NCBI GenBank assembly: GCA_041392065.1
Contig: JAWKMU010000003.1
Location: forward strand, 62,001-126,000
DNA length: 64,000 nucleotides
Reading direction: 5' to 3'
Source: CAJQLB01 sp041392065
GTDB lineage: Bacteria > Bacteroidota > Bacteroidia > Flavobacteriales > Flavobacteriaceae
The position numbers and the translations under genes are program-made. This document shows, piece by piece, positions 17,566-26,119 of the stretch (positions are counted from its first letter, which is position 1; each line of letters opens with the position of its first letter). The notes under the pieces were generated by a model. It made no database searches. It had not been told where the DNA came from and worked only from the letters and a program-made list of their open reading frames with translations.

Positions 17566-19118
17566 ATGGCTATTAAAGCAAATCAATCTTTTGTTTATTG
17601 TATCACACTTTTAATTTTTACTTTTCTTTTTCTAGGATGCAATGAGCAAGAAAAAAAGAATCATAGTATACAAGTTGTTCTTAATCCTTACAAAATAGCA
17701 CCATTAACTGCTATTTTAAACATAAAATCTGATGAGCCATGCATTGGACAAATACAAGTTCTTGGTGAAACTCCAATTGTACATTCTTTTGAAATAAAAA
17801 CAGATAGCGTAACCGTTCCTGTATTGGGTTTGTATCCAAATACTGAAAATAATGTTGTAGTTACATTAAAGTATGCTACTAAAGAAGTTATTGATACAGT
17901 TAAGATTAAAACTAATGATATTCCAATGGGATTTCCTGAAATTGAAATTAATAAATTAGATAGAAGTAAAATGGAACCAGGTTTACATGGTTGTGACATT
18001 CATTATGCAAACAACGGTAAATTTAACTCAATACCTATGATTTTTGACGACCAAGGCAAAGTACGTTGGTATTTAGATTTAAGCTTTAACGGAACTATGG
18101 TAAGCCCTTTTCAACGTCTTAAAAACGGAAACCTATTAATGGTAGACCGCTTTACAATCTACGAGTTTAACATGCTTGGGCAAATATTAAGCGAAACCAA
18201 AATAGATAACAATTATGGAATGCATCATGATGTCGTTGAGCTTCCAAATGGAGATTTACTCATTTGTATTGGAGCTAGAGATGCCTATATAAAATTAGAT
18301 GGAGAAACTATTTTATCTGATAGTGATTTTATTATGCATTATGATATGAAAAATAAAAGAATTGCTAAAAAATGGGATTTAGCGAAACATCTTGACGTTA
18401 CTAGAAATGATGTAAACTTTTTAAGAAAAGGCGATTGGCTTCACATGAATGGTCTTGCTTTTAACGAAAAAGATAGTACAATTGTAGTTTCAGGGAAAAA
18501 CCAAGGATTAATAAAAATTACATGGAATGATGAACTTAAATGGATTATGGCTCCAAAAAGAACTGGGGAAAATCAGGCAGAAATAATGATGGATTAGACA
18601 CTAAACCATTTTTATTGTCTCCAGTAAATGTTGAAAGCAAAGCTTACAATAATAACATACAACTAGGTATAGAAAGCGCCTCAGATTTTGATTATCCTTG
18701 GGGACCACATGCTCCTGAGTTATTATCAAATGGTAATATACTTGTTTTTGACAATGGCTCTCATAGAAATTTTAAAGAAGAAAATCATTACTCAAGAGCT
18801 GTGGAATATAAAATAAATGAAGACACTAAAACCGTTGAGCAAATTTGGCAATACGGAAAAGAAAGAGGAGAATCATTTTATTCTGCAATAGTTAGTGATG
18901 TTGATTATCTTAAAAACTCAAACAATGTATTAGTTACGTCTGGATTTCTTACTCCAGACACTAAATACTCAGCTAAAATAATTGAGGTAAATCGTGAAAC
19001 AGGAGAAGAGGTGTTTGAAGCTACTCTTTATTACAAAACCTTAAATGGAAACAAAACAGGTGCTTGGGGACAATCTGATATATTATACAGATCAGAACGA
19101 ATGGAGTTAAAATATTAA
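17566..19118 (+). pseudogene. Arylsulfotransferase (AssT-like) lipoprotein, split by a frameshift
   Basis: The first frame runs from 17566 to a stop at 18597 (343 residues). The second frame, open from before 18540, runs to 19118. Together they read as one arylsulfotransferase (ASST, PF05935 type) of about 517 residues. The junction is an A5 run at 18555-18559: one more A would join WIMAPK to NWGKSGRNNDGLDTKPFLL, the expected continuation. The N-terminus is a lipoprotein signal (FLFLGC). Family enzymes move sulfate between phenolic compounds through a sulfo-histidine. MHHDVVELPNGD and WLHMNGLAF are before the break; PWGPHAPELLSNGNILVFDN, which I take to hold the sulfated His, is after it, so the truncated product would be inactive. 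It may be a pseudogene, a slippage-controlled gene or a base error. Confidence 0.82.
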
Positions 19119-19802
19119 CTAGCGTTTTGCTGCATCTTTAATCATTCCTTTAACCATTTCATGGAAGTTTTCCTTTTTGTTAAGGTGTGGAAAATCTTCC
19201 TTTGGAATTGGTTTGTCTAAAAAATTACATAACGGCTGCCAACCTTCTGATACATCATAAATTAATAATTGGTTCTCAGGAACATGATTTTTAACCTCCT
19301 CAATATGCTTAAAAAACACCTCTTTAGCATGAGTTTCTGAAGCAAAATTGTTACTGAATTGCTTTTTTAAATAAGTGCTTCTCATAAATTTAATACACTT
19401 AAATGTGTGTCTAAGACTTGTATTAAAAAGCATCTTTGTAAGAAGAACAATCTTCGCCAAAACTGTTTGAGGTCCTGCTTTCCAAACTGTTTTTAAGGTG
19501 CTTTCATACCACTTGTCTACATCTCTTTTGGTTAAAATCACTTTGGCATCAGGATACTTTTTAAGCAATATTTTGTAGTAAGGATATCCTGGGAAATCCA
19601 CAGTTGCTTGAAAGCCATCAAATAATGCTTCAAAATTGGTGTCACCTTTTTCTTCTAAATCTTTCCAATACTTTAGTTTTTTTGGATTTGCAATTAGATC
19701 CTTAAAATGGTAAGTGTCTTTATATCCAAGAGTTTCTAATGCTTTTTTTAAAGTGGTTGTCCCAGTTCTTGGAAATCCAGCTCCTATTACTTTTATCGAC
19801 AT
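19119..19802 (-). CDS. Sulfotransferase family protein (PAPS-type)
   Basis: A 227-residue cytosolic protein. The N-terminus VIGAGFPRTGTTTLKKALET is the 5'-phosphosulfate-binding loop of sulfotransferases, close to the Sulfotransfer_4 group. Further on, VILTKRDVDKWYESTLKTVW corresponds to the 3'-phosphate region with Arg and the following helix, and LLIYDVSEGWQPLCNFLDKP is the conserved C-terminal part. It should transfer sulfate from PAPS; the acceptor is unknown. Its stop codon abuts the stop of the convergent arylsulfotransferase with no intervening base, so the two sulfate-transfer genes lie tail to tail without room for a terminator. Confidence 0.85.
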   Translation of the reverse strand: MSIKVIGAGFPRTGTTTLKKALETLGYKDTYHFKDLIANPKKLKYWKDLEEKGDTNFEALFDGFQATVDFPGYPYYKILLKKYPDAKVILTKRDVDKWYESTLKTVWKAGPQTVLAKIVLLTKMLFNTSLRHTFKCIKFMRSTYLKKQFSNNFASETHAKEVFFKHIEEVKNHVPENQLLIYDVSEGWQPLCNFLDKPIPKEDFPHLNKKENFHEMVKGMIKDAAKR

Positions 19803-19834
19803 GTATAATTAGTTTAGATGTAAAATGTATTAAA

Positions 19835-20836
19835 TCAATCCAACTTCTCAGTTAGTTTTTTAAACTCTTTTTTGGCATCTTTCCCTTCGTATAAAATACC
19901 ATAAACAGCATTGATTATTGGTAATCGTGTTTTCTTTTTATTTTTCTCGTTGAGCAAATGAGCACTTTTTGTAGCGTAGTAACCTTCGGCAACCATGCTC
20001 ATTTCCATCATTGCCGATTTTACTGTATAACCCTTACCAATCATATTACCAAACATTCTGTTTCTTGAAAAAACAGAATAACCTGTTACCAATAAATCGC
20101 CTAAATATGCAGAGTTATTAATGTTACGCTTCATTTTATGCATTTTCTTTATAAAACGTTTCATCTCACGTATGGCATTACTCATAAGTACACTTTGGAA
20201 ATTATCTCCATAACCCAAACCATGTGCTATTCCTGCTGCAATAGCGTAAATATTTTTAAGCATCACTGCGTATTCTGTACCAATAATATCGTCGCTTATT
20301 TTAGTTTTAATATAATCGCTGCTTAAAGCATCAGCAATTTTTTGAGCTTTTCTAGCATCAGCACAAGAAATGGTCAAATAAGATAAGCGTTCTAAGGCAA
20401 CTTCTTCAGCATGACATGGTCCTGCAATAACACCTATGTTTTCAAAAGGGATTTTATAAATATCATGAAAATGCTCTCCAACCAACAAACCTGATTCTGG
20501 AATAATTCCTTTTACAGCTGAAACCACAATTTTATTTGTGATATCTACATTTAATTTTTCAAGTTCTTTATAAACAAAAGCTGAAGGGATTACAAAAATG
20601 AGAACGTCAGCATAATTAGCAGTTTCATTAATATCGTTGCTTAATTTAAGTTGCACTAAATTAAATTCTACGGAACTTAAATAACTTGGATTATGCTGGT
20701 GTTTCTTTATATAGTCTGTAGTTTGCTTATTTCGCATATACCAACCAACCTCATCTACATTTTCGCATAACATTTTTACAATAGCAGTTGCCCAACTTCC
20801 ACTACCAAAAACAGCAAATTTTAATTCTGATGCCAT
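19835..20836 (-). CDS. gpsA: NAD(P)-dependent glycerol-3-phosphate dehydrogenase
   Basis: A 333-residue cytosolic enzyme that reduces dihydroxyacetone phosphate to sn-glycerol 3-phosphate for phospholipid synthesis. The N-terminal Rossmann motif is FAVFGSGSWATAIVKML. Further on are VVSAVKGIIPESGLL, GVIAGPCHAEEVALERLSYL and the catalytic Lys region MLKNIYAIAAGIAHGLGYGD, with the usual C-terminal helical domain. The ATG at 20836 is preferred; a TTG two codons earlier is less likely. The promoter at 20859-20866 supports this start. The 32 bp gap to the downstream sulfotransferase may allow read-through. Confidence 0.93.
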   Translation of the reverse strand: MASELKFAVFGSGSWATAIVKMLCENVDEVGWYMRNKQTTDYIKKHQHNPSYLSSVEFNLVQLKLSNDINETANYADVLIFVIPSAFVYKELEKLNVDITNKIVVSAVKGIIPESGLLVGEHFHDIYKIPFENIGVIAGPCHAEEVALERLSYLTISCADARKAQKIADALSSDYIKTKISDDIIGTEYAVMLKNIYAIAAGIAHGLGYGDNFQSVLMSNAIREMKRFIKKMHKMKRNINNSAYLGDLLVTGYSVFSRNRMFGNMIGKGYTVKSAMMEMSMVAEGYYATKSAHLLNEKNKKKTRLPIINAVYGILYEGKDAKKEFKKLTEKLD

Positions 20837-20858
20837 AAACAAGTGAATTTTACTAAAT

Positions 20859-20866
20859 CAAAAATA
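20859..20866 (-). promoter_or_regulatory. Bacteroidota -7 promoter element for gpsA
   Basis: The minus strand reads TATTTTTG, an exact match, 22 bp before the gpsA ATG. Confidence 0.65.
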
Positions 20867-20967
20867 CATAAAATATCACGTTTTGTACTTGCTTAAAAAT
20901 AAAGGCTTTACACTTTTGGCATGCCTTTTGAAACTTTGCTAATATCAATCAGTTAAAAACAAAGGTT

Positions 20968-21909
20968 ATGAAAACATTTAAATTACTCACAGGATTTGCT
21001 CTCGCTACACTATTTTTTACATCATGTCATATTGATGTAATAGACGATGATTATAACGATGTACCATCAATTTCTTTAAATCAGTTACTAAATTCATACG
21101 ATTTGTGGTATATAGATATTAATGAAACTGTTGGTTATGGTCAAACTCCTTTTTTACAAAAAGCTTTTACAGTTTCGTTTTTAGGAGGCAATGTTTATGC
21201 TAATAATAATTTAGTTGGCATTGGTACACAAGGCAATGGTTTAGGAATTTCAATTGGTTATTATGATGCTTATGATATGATTTTAGATGTACATCATGTG
21301 GTTGATGGTTTTTTAACTTTTGATGTTTATCAAATAGATAATAATACCATAGAACTATACAACCCAAACAACGATACATCTTATTTTTTAGATGGTTACC
21401 AACGTAGCAATTTTGATTATGACTTTGTGTTTTATGACAACATTCATTATTTCATGCAAGAATATGAAGCTTGGGAAAAAGCATACACAAGTTATGTTGG
21501 TGCTCTTAACGAATTTGACAATGAAAACTTTTTACAGTTTTTAGCTGGTGGAAATGACAGTACTTTTAGAAGTTCACAAGATGAGGTTGGAACTAATGTA
21601 AACAACTTGTATTGGGATTTTGTTGGAGATTATGGAATAGGCGACATTAGTGGGAATATGTACCTAAAAACTTTAACATTAGATTATGATTATTTTGACA
21701 ATGAAATTTTCGAATTAACCGTTATCAATGATGGTTTAATAGAACTTTATCATCCATCTTCTGGAACGTATTATGAGTTTGAAGGCAGAGGCTACATTCA
21801 GTATCTACAACCAAACGATGGTACTACAGAAAAGTCAACATCAATAGAAAAATTAAGAAAACAAAAAACACAAAAGAAAGAGAACCCAAGGGTTAGGAAA
21901 CGATTATAA
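20968..21909 (+). CDS. Hypothetical lipoprotein with basic C-terminal tail
   Basis: A 313-residue protein with a lipoprotein signal (LATLFFTSC followed by His-Ile-Asp). The mature part is rich in Asp, Tyr, Asn and Phe (NQLLNSYDLWYIDINETVGY, LDVHHVVDGFLTFDVYQID) and looks beta-rich. The last 30 residues are very basic (EKLRKQKTQKKENPRVRKRL), which is unlike the acidic body and could contact nucleic acid, LPS or a membrane. I recall similar flavobacterial proteins with unsupported enzyme labels and do not propose a function. A clear terminator hairpin follows at 21945. Confidence 0.7.
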   Translation: MKTFKLLTGFALATLFFTSCHIDVIDDDYNDVPSISLNQLLNSYDLWYIDINETVGYGQTPFLQKAFTVSFLGGNVYANNNLVGIGTQGNGLGISIGYYDAYDMILDVHHVVDGFLTFDVYQIDNNTIELYNPNNDTSYFLDGYQRSNFDYDFVFYDNIHYFMQEYEAWEKAYTSYVGALNEFDNENFLQFLAGGNDSTFRSSQDEVGTNVNNLYWDFVGDYGIGDISGNMYLKTLTLDYDYFDNEIFELTVINDGLIELYHPSSGTYYEFEGRGYIQYLQPNDGTTEKSTSIEKLRKQKTQKKENPRVRKRL

Positions 21910-21944
21910 GATAAGCTAAAATTTTGGTTGGTTATTTTAGTGTT

Positions 21945-21986
21945 AAACTGCCTAAAGCAATTGTTTTAGGCAGTTTTCTTTTTTTG
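21945..21986 (+). terminator. Rho-independent-type terminator
   Basis: A 12-bp stem, AAACTGCCTAAA (21945-21956) with TTTAGGCAGTTT (21965-21976), an 8-base loop and a T-rich tail. It lies 35 bp after the lipoprotein stop codon. Confidence 0.85.
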
Positions 21987-22119
21987 TGACTTTTTATCTA
22001 AACTTGTGTCAAAACAGAGTAAAATAAATTCAGATAGTTGTTAACATTTGTTGCATTTAAAGCATTATTTGACGAAATTTACAACTATATAAACATTAAC
22101 TTAAAAACACAGAAACACA

Positions 22120-22605
22120 ATGGGATTATTTTCATTTATTAAAAACGCAGGAGCTAAAGTATTTGGTATTGGTAAAACTGACGCAGAAGAAGCTGCTGAA
22201 GCTGCCGCAAAAGAGCTTAGAGCCGAAGAGGCTGCTGCTGCAAGATTAGAAGAAACAATTAACGATTTACAGCTAAAGGTAGAAAACCTTAACGTTCATA
22301 TTGACGATGATAAAGCTACAATTACAGGAATGGCTTACGACCAAGCAACTAAGGAAAAAGTGGTTTTAGTTGTTGGTAACTCTCAAGGTATAGCAACCGT
22401 TGATGACCAAATGACTGTTGAGCATGTTGAGCCAGAGGCACAATTTCATACTGTTGTAAGTGGTGACACTCTTGGAAAAATAGCTAAAAAATATTATGGA
22501 AACGCGATGAAGTATCCAGTTATTTTTGAAGCTAACAAACCAATGCTTAAAGACCCAGATTTAATTTATCCTGGTCAAGTATTACGTATTCCGGCTTTAG
22601 ACTAA
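22120..22605 (+). CDS. BON-LysM protein (Kbp/YgaU-like)
   Basis: A 161-residue protein. The N-terminus MGLFSFIKNAGAKVFGIGK is followed by an Ala/Glu-rich helix (residues about 20-50), a BON domain (about 50-105; LNVHIDDDKATITGMAYDQA, VVLVVGNSQGIATVDDQMTV) and a C-terminal LysM domain (about 111-159; HTVVSGDTLGKIAKKYYGNA, YPGQVLRIPALD). The order and length match E. coli Kbp, a potassium-binding protein of 149 residues, although Bacteroidota copies are usually just called LysM proteins. There is no signal peptide, so a cytosolic place is likely. No TAnnTTTG element is obvious upstream. A strong bidirectional terminator follows. Confidence 0.88.
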   Translation: MGLFSFIKNAGAKVFGIGKTDAEEAAEAAAKELRAEEAAAARLEETINDLQLKVENLNVHIDDDKATITGMAYDQATKEKVVLVVGNSQGIATVDDQMTVEHVEPEAQFHTVVSGDTLGKIAKKYYGNAMKYPVIFEANKPMLKDPDLIYPGQVLRIPALD

Positions 22606-22626
22606 ATCTATAATTCTATATAATTT

Positions 22627-22656
22627 AAAAAGCCAGACTTAATGGTCTGGCTTTTT
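22627..22656. terminator. Bidirectional terminator between the LysM gene and the LTA-synthase-like gene
   Basis: A perfect 12-bp stem, AAAAAGCCAGAC (22627-22638) with GTCTGGCTTTTT (22645-22656), and a 6-base loop. It overlaps the stop codon of the convergent gene at 22655. Confidence 0.9.
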
Positions 22657-24919
22657 ATTTGTTAAAATTCCATTTATCTGCATATAAGCCATAAATAAAG
22701 TCCATTTCATATTTTACAACATAATCCTCATCTCTATCTATTCTATCATTAACATTGTAAACATAAACTTTTATTCCATTTTCTTTTAGTGATTTTAAAA
22801 GCTCCATTTTAGAGGCAATACTATTTCTTGATATTGCCACGTCTGTAATATTGTGTTTTAATAAGGTTTTAACTTTATTACCTTTTAAGCTATTTAAAAC
22901 TCCTTGCGATACTATTGCAGATTTAATATTGGTGTTAATTCCTTCAAGTACTGCATCCCAAGTAAACAATTCCATCATAAGCCTACTCTTATCTACAAAT
23001 TGCTCTGAAAACAATTTTGGTTCATTTATTTTATCTGTTACTAATATGGCATCAGGATGTCCTTTAAACCATTTATTTATAGCATCCATATCTAAAGGCG
23101 TAAAAAGACCATGAATTTTATGATTCAAAAATTCTTTACGAGTTACAGGTGCTTCTTTACTGTAATTAACCATAGAGATCCAATCATCCCAAGAATGAGC
23201 TGCCACAAATACACCATCGGTTGTTTTCTGTATATCCAGTTCAAACAACCTAAACCCTTTTTCATAATTCAAGTTTAGTGCTTCTAAGGAATTGGTGTAA
23301 ATATATTTATCAATCATTCCACCAGCATGTGCAATAAACCTGTTCTTGTCTTCTTTGTAACTATTATAATGAACGGTTTTTTTAGGTATAATGTATGGTT
23401 GCTTTTTCACTCTTGAAAAACCAGACACATTTAATGATGTTAATTCTGAGATATGATTTTTTATGTACTCATTCTTATCTCCATCAATATAATGGCTTAA
23501 AAATTTGGCATTATGCTTAATCTTTGCTCCATCTAAAATAATGTTAGGCAAATCTATTTGGTATAAATTATTGCAATCCTTTGCATTAATATTGTCTTTA
23601 TATGCATTGGTTAAAACATAAAGACCTCTTTCGCCTGTATCGGAAAACAAACTGTCATCTCCCATTTTTAAATGGTCTGGAAATATATATACAGAGGTAT
23701 TATTTAAATAGTCGTTATCATCTAAAAAAGAAACAAAATCTCTTAGCATATAATCTATAGAAGCTACCATAAATTCTAGGTCAGAACTTTGTTGATCAAC
23801 CAATCCTTCCATTCTTTTATCGTATACACCGTTTGGGAAATGAGTGCTTATAGTTGCCATTAATAGTGCAAATGGTTGATTTGATTTAACGTTTTCAGAT
23901 ATTATGTTCTTTGCTGTGTTAAATAAATCTTTGTCTTGAATACTGTCTTTAAGTTGGGTCTTATCTATAATTTTATCTATTTCAAGAGCATAAAGCATAT
24001 CTTCAGTCCCTGAAATACTTGCGTTAGAGCTCAAATGAAAGGTATTATACCCAGCTTTTTTAAATATATGGCTTATACCTGTTATAGAAGATTTGTAACT
24101 TGTTTGAAATATTTGGTTGTGGTAAGTGCCAAAATAAGCTGGAAATCCTGTAAGGTAAGTATACAGAGAACCGCTGGTCCATTGGCTACCATCATTCGGT
24201 TTAATATCAATATAACTCCAATCTTTACTTGCTTTTAACGATCTTAAAAAAGGAGTTAGATGTGAATACTTATCACTTAGATATCCTTTTTCATAAGATT
24301 CTAATGAAATAATAATTATGTTTTTTTTTGATTCAGATGCAGAGACTTTTAACTGGTCTGGAGATATATAATTTTCCATACCTAATTTTACAAGTTGCTC
24401 TTCAAAACCCTTATAATCCACTTTAAGAGATTTTATTAGCAAATAGCCATCGCTTAGCAACCCATTTTGCAAACACATAACAAAGCACGCAACAACAATG
24501 AACCCAACTTTAGCCCAATTTACCACACTTTTTCTGAGCATCATTTTATAAAGCTTGCCCAAAGGCTTAAACAAGTTTACAAAGGTTTTTATTATGGTTT
24601 TTGAATGGTATAACCCTAAAAAGAGAAAGATTAATAGCAGTAGAAATAATAAGACTTCAACTGTAAAAAGACCAATCATTCCAAAGATGTCCCTTTTATT
24701 AAAATGCACTAAAAAGTTATAACTAATATAAGTTCTAATAAAATACAGTGACGCAACTTGAAGTGCAACAAACAAACTAAAAAAGGCGGCGACAAAAATT
24801 CTAAAAACTCTTTTTTTTATGTATGTTAAAAGCAAAACAAAAACCAAAACCAATAATAAGATATTGATTACTAAAAAACTTTTACCTAAAATATTTGCTA
24901 TATTATTTAAGTGTTCCAA
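22655..24919 (-). CDS. LTA-synthase-like phosphoglycerol transferase fused to a glycerophosphodiester phosphodiesterase
   Basis: A 754-residue membrane protein with two enzyme modules. Residues 1-155 hold four visible membrane segments. Residues about 195-500 form a sulfatase/alkaline-phosphatase-superfamily domain of the LtaS type: SLESYE (Glu207 as a metal ligand), QWTSGSLYTYLTGFP (Thr248 as nucleophile), STHFP (His360) and FPDHLKMGDD (Asp415-His416). From about 527 to the end is a GDPD domain: IAHAGGMID (His531), TNSLEALNLNYEKGFRLFEL, DIQKTTDGVFVAAHSWDDW and MDFIYGLYADKW. LtaS enzymes move glycerol phosphate onto an acceptor outside the membrane; GDPDs cleave glycerophosphodiesters. The start is a TTG codon; the next Met is at residue 81, inside the third membrane region. 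The substrate is unknown. Confidence 0.85.
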   Translation of the reverse strand: MEHLNNIANILGKSFLVINILLLVLVFVLLLTYIKKRVFRIFVAAFFSLFVALQVASLYFIRTYISYNFLVHFNKRDIFGMIGLFTVEVLLFLLLLIFLFLGLYHSKTIIKTFVNLFKPLGKLYKMMLRKSVVNWAKVGFIVVACFVMCLQNGLLSDGYLLIKSLKVDYKGFEEQLVKLGMENYISPDQLKVSASESKKNIIIISLESYEKGYLSDKYSHLTPFLRSLKASKDWSYIDIKPNDGSQWTSGSLYTYLTGFPAYFGTYHNQIFQTSYKSSITGISHIFKKAGYNTFHLSSNASISGTEDMLYALEIDKIIDKTQLKDSIQDKDLFNTAKNIISENVKSNQPFALLMATISTHFPNGVYDKRMEGLVDQQSSDLEFMVASIDYMLRDFVSFLDDNDYLNNTSVYIFPDHLKMGDDSLFSDTGERGLYVLTNAYKDNINAKDCNNLYQIDLPNIILDGAKIKHNAKFLSHYIDGDKNEYIKNHISELTSLNVSGFSRVKKQPYIIPKKTVHYNSYKEDKNRFIAHAGGMIDKYIYTNSLEALNLNYEKGFRLFELDIQKTTDGVFVAAHSWDDWISMVNYSKEAPVTRKEFLNHKIHGLFTPLDMDAINKWFKGHPDAILVTDKINEPKLFSEQFVDKSRLMMELFTWDAVLEGINTNIKSAIVSQGVLNSLKGNKVKTLLKHNITDVAISRNSIASKMELLKSLKENGIKVYVYNVNDRIDRDEDYVVKYEMDFIYGLYADKWNFNK

Positions 24920-24956
24920 ATCAAAATAAAGGGCTACATTCTTTTAATAGTGTGTT

Positions 24957-25535
24957 CTATTTATAAAAATTCATTTCGTCTAAATAAGTCCATACATGTT
25001 CTGGTAGCATTGGTCTTATATTTTTACCTTCTTTTATGGCATTTCTAATAAAAGTAGATGAAATTTCCATTATCGGAGCATCTATATGATGTATTTTAGG
25101 ATGGTCGCTAAAAAGGGTTTCTGTTTTTCCTTCAGAAATTCTTGGATATACATAAATATGATGATGCTCTAAAATTTGCTCATAATTTTTCCATTTATGG
25201 AAACTTTTAAGATTGTCTTCTCCCATAATAAGCGCAAACTCATAGTCAGGATATTTTTCTTCTAAATAAATTAATGTGTTTATGGTATAATTGGGCTGCG
25301 GAAGTTTAAACTCAATATCGCTGGCTCGTAAATTTGGATAATCTTCAACTGCTCTATCAACCATTTGATAACGATGATTATTATTGAGCAATGAACTTTT
25401 TTTCTTAAATGGACTATGAGGTGTTACCACAAACCAAACTTGATCTAAATCACTATATTCTGCCATGTGATTAGCAATGGTTAAATGACCAACATGTATT
25501 GGATTAAAGGTGCCAAAATAAAGTCCTATCTTCAT
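24957..25535 (-). CDS. nadD: Nicotinate-nucleotide adenylyltransferase
   Basis: A 192-residue cytosolic enzyme that makes deamido-NAD from nicotinate mononucleotide and ATP. The nucleotidyltransferase motif is at the N-terminus: LYFGTFNPIHVGHLTIANHM with the HxGH signature. WFVVTPHSPFKKKSSLL and the C-terminal ISSTFIRNAIKEGK (the SSxxxR-type ATP loop) are also present. The ATG at 25535 overlaps the gmk stop codon as ATGA, so the two genes are translationally coupled. A TTG two codons upstream is a weaker start. It is the third gene in yicC-gmk-nadD. Confidence 0.95.
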   Translation of the reverse strand: MKIGLYFGTFNPIHVGHLTIANHMAEYSDLDQVWFVVTPHSPFKKKSSLLNNNHRYQMVDRAVEDYPNLRASDIEFKLPQPNYTINTLIYLEEKYPDYEFALIMGEDNLKSFHKWKNYEQILEHHHIYVYPRISEGKTETLFSDHPKIHHIDAPIMEISSTFIRNAIKEGKNIRPMLPEHVWTYLDEMNFYK

Positions 25536-26119
25536 TCGCAATCAGAAGATTTATTAACAAAATCAATTACTAAAACGTAAGCTTCGTTGAGTGCTTTTTC
25601 TAAATTGTCGTTTTCTATAATCACATCAAACAAAGGCGCTGTAGCCAATTCTGCTGAAGCTTTTGCAATACGCATGTTTATTTTATCTGCATTTTCTGTT
25701 TTACGTTTTTTTAAACGTATTTTTAGTTCATCTATACTTGGTGGCTTAACAAAAACTGCTAAGGTTTGCTCAGGAAATTTTCGTTTAATGCGCAAACCTC
25801 CAGATACATCAATATCAAAAATAACGTGTTTGCCTAAAGCCCAAATACGCTCTACCTCAGATTTTAAAGTGCCATAAAAATTATCACGATACACCTCTTC
25901 CCACTCCAAAAACTCTTCATTTTTAATTTTGGTTTTAAATTCCTTGGCTGATAAAAAATAGTAGTCTTTACCATTGATTTCTTCACCACGTTTTTCTCTT
26001 GAAGTTGCAGAAATAGAAAACTCCAAATTTAATTCTTCTTGCTTAAGTAAATGTCTAACAATGGTGGTTTTTCCAGAGCCAGAAGGTGCCGAAAATACTA
26101 TTAGTTTACCTTCTTTCAT
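25532..26119 (-). CDS. gmk: Guanylate kinase
   Basis: A 195-residue enzyme that phosphorylates GMP to GDP. The P-loop is FSAPSGSGKTTIVRHLL at the N-terminus. FSISATSREKRGEEINGKDY and FLEWEEVYRDNFYGTLKSEV supply the GMP-binding Ser, Arg, Glu and Tyr residues, and VIFDIDVSGGLRIKRKFP is the conserved region after the second motif. Length is normal for the family. It begins immediately after the yicC stop codon (TAA-ATG, no gap) and overlaps nadD by four bases. Confidence 0.96.
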   Translation of the reverse strand: MKEGKLIVFSAPSGSGKTTIVRHLLKQEELNLEFSISATSREKRGEEINGKDYYFLSAKEFKTKIKNEEFLEWEEVYRDNFYGTLKSEVERIWALGKHVIFDIDVSGGLRIKRKFPEQTLAVFVKPPSIDELKIRLKKRKTENADKINMRIAKASAELATAPLFDVIIENDNLEKALNEAYVLVIDFVNKSSDCE

